The notes below the pieces were generated by a model. The model made no database searches. It was not told the DNA's origin and worked only from the letters and a program-made list of their open reading frames with translations. A program made the position numbers and the translations under genes. From contig JAOVVO010000262.1 of NCBI GenBank assembly GCA_028564675.1, forward strand, positions 36,915 to 100,914: DNA of 64,000 nucleotides. The letters are read 5' to 3'. Below, one piece after another: positions 1-12,705 of this stretch. The DNA comes from Onchocerca lupi. Its lineage: Eukaryota; Nematoda; Chromadorea; Rhabditida; Onchocercidae. Each line of letters opens with the position of its first letter. Within the stretch, counting starts at the first letter, position 1.

Positions 1-23
1 GTTAATCAGCAGTGGAGCCGTTT

Positions 24-1821
24 ATGCACAGGTAAGCAAAGTGGAAATCGATATCTGGGCATTTGATATTTTTCTTGGAAATGAAATGACGGACGCAGTG
101 TCTCTGCTTAGTTGAAAAATTCAAGAGCTAAAATTCTATAAAGATTCCTTTTCGAAGTCGAAGGAAGCATTTCAAAACTTTTTACATCGTACCAATGCCT
201 GAACCGAAAATGTGTTGCAAATAAAGCATCGTTTTAGGTGATATTAACAATTCGTTCAACATGTTCTCTGGATTTCACCGCATATCCAAATGACATTCAA
301 AGTTGTCTGTTAACAATGTTCACACCGTTACCACTGTCTAGGTGCTCTTTACTTTTACAATAATCTTGGAGGCTGTGAAACGTAATACAACTAGCAAGAC
401 TGCAATTTCGTTTAAATTCATTTGCAGAAGAAATGACTGAACAATTTAGAAATGCTTCATTATCCCATTAGTAAGAGCTGAGAAGTCAGTTAGCTAAATA
501 AGGCTTTCAGCAAAATGCAAGATTGATTCCAATACTCATATTAGTTCTCTTAGCTGGATTTTGAGTAAAATGAACTGCTATTCCAGCAGTAAATAAAAAG
601 CTTGCAGATTGAAGTTCTCAAGGTGGACATCACTAACTCAGAAATCGGACATGTTCGGCAGTTTGATGAATGAATTGCGAACCATTCGTTCTGGTGAATT
701 TGAAATTACAAATCTATCCGCATCGCTGCTCTTTATCCTTCCATTCGGCAAAATTACTGCCAACGAAAGCGCGTTAGTTCCACATTTTTTCTTTAAAAAT
801 TCATATTTATATGTTTTTATTTTAAACAAAAAAAGTACTTTCTATTTATACCATTTAAGAGATCGACCTGAAGTGATGCGTTCAATAATACGTTTTGAAA
901 TAAAATTTCGCAGAATCATATATTACTATTCGGTGACAATCGCTTTACCATTATTTTGTTTGGCAACGTTAGTCTTTTCATTTTTTTCATTTTTTTTTTT
1001 CTGGAATTTCTCTTTGTGGAAACAATCCATTAATTTTAGTTTATTATGCACACTCCCATTAATTTTATTCCATTAGAAAATTCTGAAATTGAGTAACGTT
1101 CATTGAATTCCGAAAAAAAAGAACGATATTACCACTTTCTCTCTTTCAATCAAGAATCTTTCCTAAAAAATAAGGGATTCTTACCGATATCTTTTGAAAT
1201 ATTATTAGAATTCATGGCATAGAGACTTGATGAATTTATTATTCATAATTAAGGTGTTCATAATTATATTTGAAGATAACAATTCTTTGAGTTAATGTAA
1301 TCCATTGTAAATGTACTTATTTCTTTTAATTTCAGGATAACATTTATGGTAGGAACGATTGTATCTGCTTCCAATACTATTATATGGCTTTTATTATGTT
1401 TTGCAGCGCAGATTCTGAATTACACTCAGATGCTAAACAAGTTACCACCCGATCAGCAAAATAACCCCTTCTGTGGTATGCTTTTGTACAGTGTCGTTTT
1501 ATTTCAGAAAAATTTCTTCAAGACTAGTTTACACTTTTTATAGCAAACACTACGGAAGTACTTTGAAATTTCAATTATAATTTTCTAAATATCACTGTTT
1601 CACACTTGGAAGTCCAAAATGTTGCAGCAAAAATGGCCACAATAATGTTGGCGGAAACGATGGCGCTGATTATTTATCGTGCGGCAATTACTTATAAGTA
1701 CAGTCATTCTATTAATGAGAAAGGAATATTCAGATGTTCTAGGATGCAAAAGATCGAGAAAACACTCCGAATCCTACTTATCTTTCACACCTTTTTAAAT
1801 GCTGTTTTGTTATTTTGTTAA
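24..1821 (+). CDS. Possible small two-segment membrane protein, unrecognised
   Basis: This is a tentative three-exon model on the strand opposite to all other genes. A short exon ends at 31 before a strong GTAAGC donor; it could start at the ATG at 24. The second exon, 1336-1475, follows a TTTAATTTCAG acceptor and encodes a hydrophobic stretch around IIWLLLCFAAQIL. The third, 1628-1821, follows TTGCAG, encodes another hydrophobic stretch (MATIMLAETMALIIYRAA) and a basic tail, and stops at 1819-1821. Phases agree across both introns (2 then 1) and give about 113 residues. The first exon is weak because its frame has a stop at 3-5, so either translation starts at 24 or the gene begins further left. 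I do not recognise the family. The gene converges on the SLC16 gene. Confidence 0.35.
32..1335. other. Non-coding stretch, probable intron
   Basis: The stretch lies between the donor at 31 and the acceptor at 1335. It holds open reading frames on both strands near 609-1076, but none matches a known family and none has convincing splice borders. It includes a short T-rich run near 988-1000. I see no gene here. Confidence 0.4.
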
Positions 1822-2667
1822 TATGGCTTGAAAAATATTAGATGCCGAGCTGCTATGCGTGGAATAGGATGTCTATAAGCATAATTTGTAATTTGCACTT
1901 TTTTTTTTCGAATTTGACTACGTTCAAACTGATACTGTTATACTTCTCTTATAAATCTTTTATCCTGATTAATGTGTGGACTAGTTGTTTACTTTCAATT
2001 CCATAAGTTAACTTCTGAACTTTCAAAGGAATTGGATAGTCTTAAATTTGACTACAATGGCTATTAAAGATGGCGACGGCTTCAATGAAAATTGGTCCGA
2101 TCAATTGTATCATGCCGATATAATTCATTAAATGCTACCAGGATCTGAATGATAACTTCAAACATTTTTAGGCACACCAGCAAATAAATAAAATTCCACC
2201 ACACTATATTTTGAACATAACTGAATTCTTTTAAATGTGGAAAATTGAGAGTTATAAGAGATTATGAAACTAATTATGCTTGCAGTCTTGACGGACTCAA
2301 TTATCCAGATAATGAAAATATTATCCATCTATCTCTTTCTCTCTTAATGACATCGGCAAATTTGTTAATTAATATAAGTAATTCTATGGTAAAGAATTAA
2401 AATCGCCATCAGGGGCACAAATTTTTTTCCGAAAACACACAAATTGCAATCAGAACATATGTCATTGTCATATTAAAGATTTCTGAATCTATAAATAATT
2501 AAACATTTTCATTAATTTCATTAAAAAGAGCAAAAAATATTAAAACTGATAAAAGCGAAAGTAGTAGTTCCGAGGAGACAATAAATGCTTGCCACAATAT
2601 AATGTCGCAGAAGTCACAGAAGCATTAAAAAAGTTTTATACCATTACAGTAATTTTCATGGAATTTT
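1822..2667. other. Convergent intergenic spacer
   Basis: About 850 bp lie between the plus-strand stop at 1821 and the minus-strand stop of the SLC16 gene at 2668. The sequence is AT-rich and would hold the 3' ends of both genes. No coding or structured element was recognised. Confidence 0.5.
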
Positions 2668-5600
2668 TCAAAATCGTTCTATTACAGATTGAAATTCCGA
2701 TTGTCTGTTATTTTTCGGCGGTCTTAGATTCGGTATCCGGGATTTGATTTTTCGAAGCGGCATGCAAAGCACTCCGCTCATTGTTAACAGTACACCCATC
2801 ACATAAAATGACAGATCGAAACTTCCACTCAGATCTTTAAGCAGCGCTGCAATAAGTTTAAATTTGTACCAATTCATTTCTCCAAAAAATACTTCGAAAA
2901 TATTCTAAAATTTCTATCTCCATTCTTTTGTTTATCTTACGGAATGGATGCCGTCAAATTTTTTTCCAATTTATCCATAATTTCTATTTCACCGAAACTT
3001 CCATAAACTTAATATTTACCAGCAAGTGTCGGACCAATTAAAGCAGCAATGCCCATACAGAGCATCATCATCCCAAAAGCATTAGAAAGTTTCTCCAGAC
3101 CGAGTAATTCAATACAAATAATAGCACGAAGTGATGAGAAACACGCTGCAAGTTTATTCTGATTCACTCGAATGCATTTTGTATTATGACAAAAAAAAAA
3201 AATTAACCTATTACAGCTTTTCATTTTTACACCCAAATTCTCAGGCCTAAAATCTGAAGATTAAGAATGAATTCATACCAACACTCCATGCAAACGGTAC
3301 TGTATATATTATATACATCCAATACTGTGTTAATAACGGCACGGTGCACGTTGCCATACCACCAATGATTACGCCCAGATTATGAACGACTAATGGATCT
3401 ACTCCTGGTAGATCAGATATCAGCCTACAATAAATGAACATTTACCAGATAAATAAGCAAACAAAAGAAGTAAATAAATGAACGAAGAATGAACGAATGA
3501 ACAATTTCAGCAGAAATGAAAGAAATGAATGACGAACCCACACAATATTCGTCCAAAGATATTCACAAGCCCTATAACTAATAATAAATATGACTGTTGG
3601 TTTGGGGTCGCACCTACCGTAATTGCCTGGAAAATGAGAAAAACGCCTACTTGTATTACATATTGTTAAATTCTCCGGAAAAAAATAAAAAAATGATGTG
3701 ATGAGAAACGCAGTACGCATCATGTACAATCATTTCCAATATAAAATTTTCTTGACAAAAAGATGATAAACCTGTTTGCCAAGGAAAATGAACGGGATAA
3801 AGAGACAACAGAGTGTCATAAAAGCAGTAATTGCAATCAATATAAAACTCGGATCTGAGAGCAAGCTTGTATCAACCATTGAACGCAGAATCTATGAATT
3901 CATTTAATTTATCATTACCATTATCAAAATTAGAAGAAAAAAAGCATATAGATAATAAAAATGATCTTACCACAGCATTAAAATACTGCATGTAAGAGTG
4001 TGATTGCAAGGTAATCCAAGCAATTATTATACTATGAGGCTAATAATTTCAGTTACAAATGAATGAAATTCACTTCTACGAATAATTTTCTGCTGTGTTT
4101 GTTATTGTGCATGATTTGATTGGAACTCACGGTATGCAAAGAAAATTGCTTTCTAGCTTTTTGTGGTATTACTTGTATCGTCGTTATTGGGGTCATCACT
4201 AAATTACCCTTCATTTCTTCCATTTCTTGTTCTATAAGTTTCCAAAAATAAGCGCAAAATATGGATTTGAAGCACATTTAATCAAGTAAGCCTTTCTAGA
4301 TCGGATGGCAGAAAAATTGTACAGTTCTGCATTAAAAAAAAATGGTTACAACAATATTTCTATCCAAAACTTCATAGAGATTCAGAATTTAATCATTATC
4401 TCATAATCAGTCATAGTGTTTAAAAATATGGCAGGATGCTTCTGCAAAATTTTTGTGATAATTTCCATCACTCCAATTGTAGAATATATAAGAAGATTTC
4501 ACACTGGTATTTGTCGAATTTTCAATAAATTAATGGGAATTTCGCAGTTGCCAAAATACGAAGACGTTGCACGCATCAGGATTAACGTTCTCCATAAATT
4601 CCAATTTCAATATTACACTTTCAAATCAATGAATTTTCTGTTTATAACTGCACAAAAAATACTAACGAGATATTTTAGCTTTCGGATTGTTGTTCATTGA
4701 TATTGAATAGTTGATGGCGATTTGAGAAGACAAGCTGTCATATCTATCATTTCCTTCATGGGATAAATCAAAATTAGATTTCACTGGTTTACCCTTTAAT
4801 GGAAAAAAAAATTAATTCAACGACACACCATATTAAAATTTAAAGAATTTCAATGAATGTGTCAAAAACACATGCAATGCGCAAAAGAATGCATATAAGC
4901 TTTAAATTTTCATAAATAATTTTTTACTTTTTATGAAAATAAAACTTGTAATTAATTTGAGCTATCGGTTCTGTATGAACAGTTTAATTGTTCAAGTGCA
5001 GAAATTCAAAATAAGACAGTTATTCATCAATATAATTTAATGGCTTCTGTCTGTTTCAGTTTGATGATGCAAGAATTATGATATAATTCGTCCAGGATGT
5101 TAACAGATTTCCTTCCAGTACTTGCTGTAACACGCCATGTGAAATTACTACGGCTTGCAGTGTTAATATATTGATTAGACTAAAGGGTATTTGGCTTAAT
5201 TAGATTACGACTTACTTAAATTAGTACTGAATCCCATCTTTACATGTAATCGTTCGGTGTTTTATGCAACGAGGACTTTAGGGAAATATGAAGCTATACT
5301 TAACTTGTGATTTAAGACTTATTTTTGATAAGTATTTGAACCGCATGACAAGTCGTAGCCTGCAGCAATTCAACTATATTTCACTTCTTTATATTTAAAT
5401 TAGAAAAATTATTTAACCAGATAAGACTCCCTAAAAATTCTATTTGAAACACTAGCTTAGTAGAAGAAGAAGAAGAAAATTAAAATAAAATTTCTAGTTT
5501 TCGTTCCTTATTTACTGTTCATTTTCCTTTGATATCCAAAACTCAGTGAGACTAGATTTCATGCAAATTCAAAGGTTAATTGTTCAAAACCTTCACTGAA

Positions 5601-7803
5601 TCAGCAGTTACAAGATTCCAAAAAAAAAAAAGAAAAAAAAAATTCAATTTTCACAATAGCAGAACATATTCATTGTTGAATTCAGACATCCGATTTAGAT
5701 TCACCTTTTTCAAACAACTTGGAGCTATCGTATATTAGCAAGTCATTACTAACAATTATTACTGGCTTTCTTACATGGTTACATGTCCAAATTATTAAAT
5801 TAAATTTCGCTCGATAATTAATTAGAATTTTCAGGAAATTTTTAGCCTCTAAATGGTGCTCTATAAACTTTTTTGTAGCTAGAATCTCGATAGGATTTTT
5901 AACTACATTCATCAACATCGCTAGATTTGCTGTGAACCAAAAATAAGACGAAAATTTCGATAAAATTAGTCGGAAGACTCTCAAATCCTAGTTTCGAGAT
6001 TGCAAAAAAAGATCCAACCGCTGTTAGTTGATTTTTGCATGAGGCGACGTCCAAATAATGCCTAATTAAGATTTTGACTTAATTCAATTTCCATTCCGAA
6101 GTTGAAAATAAAGTTCAAGAAATTAGTTTTATATACTACTAATCAGCAAATGCAAAATACACAAACCTCATTATTTTCCGACGTTACTAATGGTATTTTT
6201 CGATAACATAAACCACATAAGATAGAAAAAAGTGAGATAAACGCTGTATAAACAAGAAAACGCCTCCAACTGTTTTCGCAAACTTCTAGTAGAAATGGAA
6301 ATAACTGAAATGTAAAATAAATATATGGAAGAACAATCTAAAGTACAGAAGATTTTAAACTTTAAATGGTCTAAAGGAAGTCATAAATTTCAACAAAATG
6401 AATAAAAACTCAGTTAAATAATACTACATTTTCTCATCAAATTGACTAACCTGTGAAAATACAGTGGTACCAATGCCTGAACCACATACAGCTATTCCCA
6501 TAGCAAGGGCTCTTCGTTTTTCAAAATACTGATTCACAATCAATATTGACGGTAAATAAACAAGTCCAAAGCCAATTCCTGAATTATTGATTGTAAAAAC
6601 TTGACCACAACTAATTTGTTTGATTTCTGCAGAAAAACTGAATATGGAAAGCAATCAAACACTATCAAGTTTTCAGAAAATGTGTGCTAAGGCTGTGATA
6701 ATATTTGTATTAATATCATGTAAAATTTTTTATCATAAATTCGAAACAGAAAAAATTAAAAGATCACTTATACGGAGAATTTAAGACCATCTTCTTAATA
6801 AAAATTTCAGTTGCTTCATTTCTAGAATATTTGTTTCTATGAAAGCAATTTGAAATCTGTCGGACATGCACTTACCTCCAATAATACCGAATGTGATGTA
6901 AAGTACTGGAAGTGATAGGACGAAGGAAGATAAAATGAAACCGACAAATGTCATTATAGAACCAGCAATGACTACTAAACGACATCCAAATGAATTTGCA
7001 AGCCCACTTGCCAAAGGGCCTTAAAGATCATTAGAATGATTATGAATATCAGCACATATATTAAAATCAGAATTCCTGGAAACCTTTACTGCATTCGCGA
7101 CAAAAAAAAATTCTATCGTAAAAGCTTCTTAAATCACCATCTTAATACCAAGTCGCTACGAACACTAGCTATACCAATGGTCAATTTCTGTCGAATATTT
7201 TTTTTAATCGATTAATAAAACATTGACGTCGATGAAAAAAGGGCTGCAAAAGAGTAAGACACCTGCAAGAAAGTAAAACCCAGCAAGTAACGATTGCGCA
7301 ATAGAAGCTTGCATAGTTGTCGTTCTGAAATCTTGCTCCCAAATTCCAACGAGTGTTTCACCAATCGAATATATAATCCCGTCTACGACAACATTGGCAA
7401 AAAATGAGGCAATCACAATGATCCATCCATATCCGCCTGCAGTTCTGATATCTAATTTAGTCTTTTGGAAGTTGGTAAATATAGAAATAAATAGCACCCC
7501 GACATTGTGGCACAATAATATCCTTATCAACTGGCAAGCTTCAAGCATGGAAAATCAATTATGAAAATAAATTCATAAAATAAGATTTACTTATGAAAAA
7601 GTAACAAATTAGCAAATCTTCATAGAAAGCGAACCGTCTGGTGGGGCAGTGGGTAAACCGCTGTTCAAAGAGCGCTTGCACTTGCCATCTCTAATTAAAA
7701 CTTCATCAACCACCGAACATTTTTTTCCACTATCCTCCATTGCATAACAAGCTAAATTCTGATTATTTGATGATGCATACAGTGTATGTACACCAGACTG
7801 CAT
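2668..7803 (-). CDS. SLC16-type monocarboxylate transporter (MFS)
   Basis: A 12-TM major facilitator protein of the monocarboxylate transporter family, expected in a membrane moving lactate/pyruvate-like acids, usually with protons. Exons: 7635-7803, 7263-7436, 6876-7019, 6451-6578, 6167-6304, 4131-4231, 3971-3985, 3772-3891, 3538-3626, 3279-3424, 3020-3145 and 2668-2846. The family signature before TM1 appears as PPDGGYGWIIVIASF across the first intron. TM4-5 reads GIGFGLVYLPSILIVNQYF then FEKRRALAMGIA, and TM8 carries NIFGRILCGLISD. The C-terminal half ends with LIGPTLAG, DLSFYVMG and a short basic tail. Phases match everywhere except between 6167 and 4231, where exon 5 ends in phase 0 and the loop exon starts in phase 1. 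At least one exon of the variable TM6-TM7 loop is therefore missing from this model. Substrate cannot be told from sequence. ATG 7803 is the first in-frame Met; upstream untranslated exons are possible. Confidence 0.92.
3971..3985 (-). other. Putative 15-nt micro-exon of the SLC16 gene
   Basis: Fifteen bases encoding YFNAV lie between a TACATGCAG acceptor and a GTAAGATC donor on the minus strand. They join in phase 0 with both neighbours (…FSLHT and ILRSMVD…). They fall in the cytoplasmic loop just before TM7, where the family tolerates variation, so including or skipping them keeps the frame. Confidence 0.5.
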
Positions 7804-10800
7804 GTTTCATGATCATGCAAAAGTAGCTTTATCGCATATACAAGAATAATCATCAAAACATGCAGTTACCAATTATAAAGAAAGAAACAAGAGCTATTCT
7901 CGTGAAAACCAGAAAGCTTCTGTTGTCCCTATATAAATGATCTTTTTTTTGTGAATCATATGTCCTAGAATTCTATAGTAGCTAAGTATTAGTTTAGACT
8001 CAAAAATCGCATTTTTATCGCACGAAACTATGCATAGTTTTGGCATTCAAACTTTTGGGTCACAGTTTTGCGTTTTACCCTTTAATGATTGAATGCTCTG
8101 ATCAAAACTGATCTTAAGTGCCATCCTCGATCTTAACATTAGCTATTTTTGTACAAAATGAAGGATGCATGAAATGTTTTCCTACATGTAAATATTTTTT
8201 GATTCTCTACATTATTGTATCACCAATTTATTTTGTTTATTTTGAAATATTTGATATATTACTTCCGAAATTTTTTTAATTCTCACTAATACAGACAGCA
8301 GAATCATCAAATTTTTATAAAGGATATCGCGAATGTCTGGGAGTGTGTCTGATGTACATTCAAACGAACTCCCACCAAATCTTGCCACTTATAATTATTT
8401 GACAAATCTCCATTATAATTAGTTGAATAATCGTACAACGGGAAGATAAAAATGAAAACATAGTTCCAGAAAAAAAAGTATGGGACAGAGATTATTAAGA
8501 GTGTAATGTGTTGAAGTTCTTTCATAAAAAAGAAAACTGTGGTTTACAGTAATGTTCACTTGCAGAAATCAAAGTCCAATAATAAACTATGCAATTAAGA
8601 CTGCTCTTAAGCAAATAAATCAAGAATATAGATTAATACCTTCAGTGTTATCTTTTTTTTTAGCTTTAGAAACGGCTTATCACCAAATACTGTAATTTTT
8701 GAAAAACTTCAAGTCTTGCAAAGAAGTGCAAAAATTTTAAGTAGTTTTTCATATCTTAAGTATTACAAATGTTTGTCCATCAGTCCTTCCTTAACCTTTT
8801 GCTTTGATAATCGCTGAAAGAATTTTCTTTAGATTATACATACTAAAATTAGCCATGCAGAAAAATAATCAGAGAGGTGTCAGATTCACAATATAAGCCA
8901 TCAGCGATAACACAGTATTCTTTATTTGTTTGCCGATTGGATAAACAAATGAATGAAGAGAAACCACTTGCACATAAAACGATAATCCAACCTATAAAGA
9001 ATAACAAATAGCAGTAACTCCGAGGGAACAAATACTTTATTATTTTCAGATATTTCGATTTGGTCACGGTTAACTATGGACATGCCATGTCCTTGGATTA
9101 GAAATATTTCACCTTCATTCTTTTTTCAACAAAACTCGAAGTACTACTTTTAACTATGGCATTCGAGGCAGTAATAAAAGGAAAAATAAACTGAGATTAG
9201 AAGAATTCTGTCTAAACGCATATGAGAATGAAATGTGGTATTACACAATGAATTTCTGGTAGAGAAGTAAAAGTCATAGAAACATATTGAAGCGTGCCTA
9301 AAATAACTGACTCACTTGTTGTCAAAACACGCTCTGAGCTTTATGTTAGCAACTCAGAGTGCCAAAGTTTCAACTTATTTTCATTGCATTTCTGAATTTT
9401 CTGAATTAGATTGAGGGAATTTCGAAAAAAAATTGAATGTGCGAATTGCTTTACAACATCCACTTGAGTTTATTATTTATAAGCTAAATTTCTGATTCGT
9501 TTTCAGTAAAGTGGTTAGCAAACTTATAAACGAAATACGAGCCAAAGTTAATTAACCTTTGTCCAAAATGACATAAATATTTGGATGGAAAAGTGATGAG
9601 AGAACGATGTATAAACAGCCAACTTTTTCATTCAAATATTTGTGGTCATGTTTAGGTGTACCGCATCGCCCGTTTCACATCATCCATTACACCACGGCAG
9701 AAAATGTAAGTTGTTATGGATGTTACGGATGATGATAATTAAATAAAAATGGCATTTTTTTAAAGCTGGACTTTATTGACTTGGATTGACCTACTCTATT
9801 CTTTGTAGTTATTAATATGGTAATGGGTCACACAAAAGGCCATTTAGTCTAATTCAAAAGAGGAATATCCAAAACTGAATTAAATGGAACTTAAGAAATT
9901 CTTCCAATAAAATTCAACCAGTTCAAGCAGAAAATGCACCAACACCTCAGCAACAAAATTAGGCAACCAGCAAGCTTTCATACCTATTGTTGTTTTCTTT
10001 TTTTTTTTTCACACTTATTGTTTGCAAAAAAAAACTGGCAAACAATAACACCACTGTACACCAGAAAACAGAATATACCCAAAAAACCTTCTGAAGCCTT
10101 CCTTGATTTTCACTTTCGCTCTGCACATCTTATCTGCTTTGTTCTGATGAAAATGTTTAAGTTTTACAACCAAATAATTCGTGTTTACTTTTTAATTATC
10201 ATATAATATTTTCACGATTTAAAAGGAGATCAATAAACAGCAAAATTAAGAAAGATAATACGATTATAGTGTTTTTTAATCCAAGACACAAAATCAAAGC
10301 ATCAAACTGTACTATTAATGATGAGTAAGCTGATGAAAAAAGCCTTGACAATTATAATTACTACCATGACTACATGTTAATATTAATCTTATACCTCATA
10401 GCTATGTTTAACTTACATGCATACTCTTCACCATAGTTTTAACGAAAACGACCTGCCGGAACATTTCGACTTTTTAAAACTATGGTAAACTAAGGTAAAA
10501 CAACTCTCTCTCTGCTATATCTTGAGTTCTTTGTTCGGGAACTTACATCGCTAACTATAAATAGGAAACTAACTTCCAAGCAAGAAAACTTCACCGTGCA
10601 TAATTAATATTAGTCAAGGAAAGTCAAAAATATTAGTCCAGGCTAAGAAAAACAGAAACTTAATCATTTTTTTGATGACAAATCCATCAAGCTAATTTTT
10701 AAAAAAAATACGATGTAAACCATATAAAAATAATGCTCAGCTAATATGTCTGGAAAACATAAGACAGTAAGTTAACTTTCTCATGGTCTTTATTATTTGG

Positions 10801-11396
10801 TTCTTGTTCTGATTAGCCCTGGGAGTTTTCTGTTCTTTTCTATCCTTACATTAGCTCAGCAAAATAAAATGTTATGATGAAACCATACTCGAGCACAAAA
10901 AAAAAAGTGGAAATCATCATATACAAGAAGAAAAAAATCTCACAGCCATGAAATGATACATATTACATAATGAACATAATTTTCAAACATTCCAGATGAC
11001 TTATGATCCTTCGACATTTCTCCCATCCAAAACATCATTTTCTGTTGCCTTTGCAACGTATTCTACTCGCGTCGAGCAATCATCTAATCTTGAAGAAGTT
11101 AACGGAATTTCACGAATAAAATTAGTTGTGGAGGCTTTCAAATAGAAAGAAGAGATGATGAATATGAAGACTATATAGACTATAAAGCCAGCAATGAGAA
11201 TGAAAACTAGTCATCAACATAAAACTATAATATCAACTTAGTATTAAAAAGTAATCAGTCCACAAGAAATGAAATTACGGAATGTTTCGTACATTCCGGA
11301 AATATTCATACGATACGATCGCAATATTTCTAAACATTCACTTTGCAGTGTGTATGCTAATGAGTGACGAAAAATAAGCGTTGTTTTCTCATATTC
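7804..11396. other. Intergenic region between cenH3 and SLC16 genes
   Basis: About 3.6 kb without a gene I can support. Minus-strand open frames at 8849-9067 (one hydrophobic segment) and 8307-8525 have no family match and poor splice borders. A plus-strand frame at 9934-10206 looks like chance. Part of the 3' half is expected to be 5' flank of the SLC16 gene, and the right end the 3' flank of cenH3. Confidence 0.5.
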
Positions 11397-12650
11397 TCAA
11401 ATATTGAACAATCGACGGACGAGCTGAATATCACGCGGCATTACTGTTACCCGTTTAGCGTGCTGACTGCATAAGAGAGCGTTTTCAAAAAATTGAACCA
11501 TGAAAGCTTCTGCAGCCTGAAATAAAATTCTTCTGAAAGACAGAAAGAGAATTATTTCTGCTAAATAAATTTGTACCCACTTTGACATCTCTCCGACGCG
11601 TTCCTTCAAGCTATCAATGCAACTAATAATCTTGAAAACTTCTTTGTTCTTGTGTTTGACAAGAAAACGAGAAAAGAAAATTATTTGCCCTAATTTTAAA
11701 ACAGTTGCCTAAAGCTGAACCATGGTAAACAAAAAAAGGAAAGATAAGATCTGGATGCCCCTGAAATGATGTGATATATCTTCCATTTCTATCGAAAAAA
11801 ATGAATCTGAAACGCGATATTGCTAAATAGTCCATGTGTGGATGTCATGCAGAAATAGAGGGTCATTTGGCGAAGGCTTATGCAAAACCACATTCCAACA
11901 TTCATATGTAGTCAAAATTAATACTGCTGTATTACTTATTCCATGTCCTATTTGTTTACCAAATTTAATCGTATTTTTATGAGATGAAATAGCGTGAATC
12001 CTTGCTTTTTTATAACGTTTAGATGTGAATAAGGCAATTATTTGAATTTATTACAACATTTTATAGAACAACCTAGCTCGAAGCATTCATGTTCGTCGAA
12101 GGAATTGTTAACGGCCACTGTCTTAAATATAAGTAAAATTTTTTCAAATATATCTACATAACATTAGGTAGGTCTTTATCCTAATGCGAAACAAGAAATA
12201 TTTTATCGAAAAAAAAAATAACTATAAGTCAACCATAACTTATAACTATAAACCAGAAGATGCAAAGAACCTCTTGAAGTGCAGCGATTGCTTCCACTGC
12301 AAAACGATACCCAATAGAAGAATCAGACACTTCATTTGCAATTTCCTTAACAAGACGAGCAAACGGTAGCCTTCTGATCAACAACGTCGTTGATTTTTGG
12401 TATTTGCGAATTTCTTTGAGCGCCCTTAAGCCTCGCCTGGAATTCAATTTTCTAAAATTGAACTAAATATGACCTATTGTTCACTTCACACATACAATAG
12501 ATTTGGGAAAATGCAAAATTTGCCTATAGCGTCGAGAATGCATCCTTGAGTCATGCATAACTTTACGACCATATCGGGGATGCCCACCACTGCGATTCAA
12601 ATTCTCTTCAGATTCATTGATTAATTTTCCTCGATATTCTTTATATCCTA

Positions 12651-12705
<55 letters not shown>

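Noticed and set aside
609..1076. 155-residue plus-strand open frame
   Set aside because: Ends in a phenylalanine-rich low-complexity stretch from T runs, has no family match, and its phase does not connect to the exons at 1,336 and 1,628.
4416..4700. 94-residue plus-strand open frame
   Set aside because: Lies antisense inside an intron of the SLC16 gene and has no recognisable domain.
5682..5984. 100-residue minus-strand open frame in the large SLC16 intron
   Set aside because: Right strand and place for a missing loop exon, but no acceptor/donor pair gives the required phase and the composition is unlike the loop.
8307..9067. Minus-strand hydrophobic open frames upstream of the transporter
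   Set aside because: No family match and no clear donor or acceptor; could be an unrecognised small gene but not supportable.
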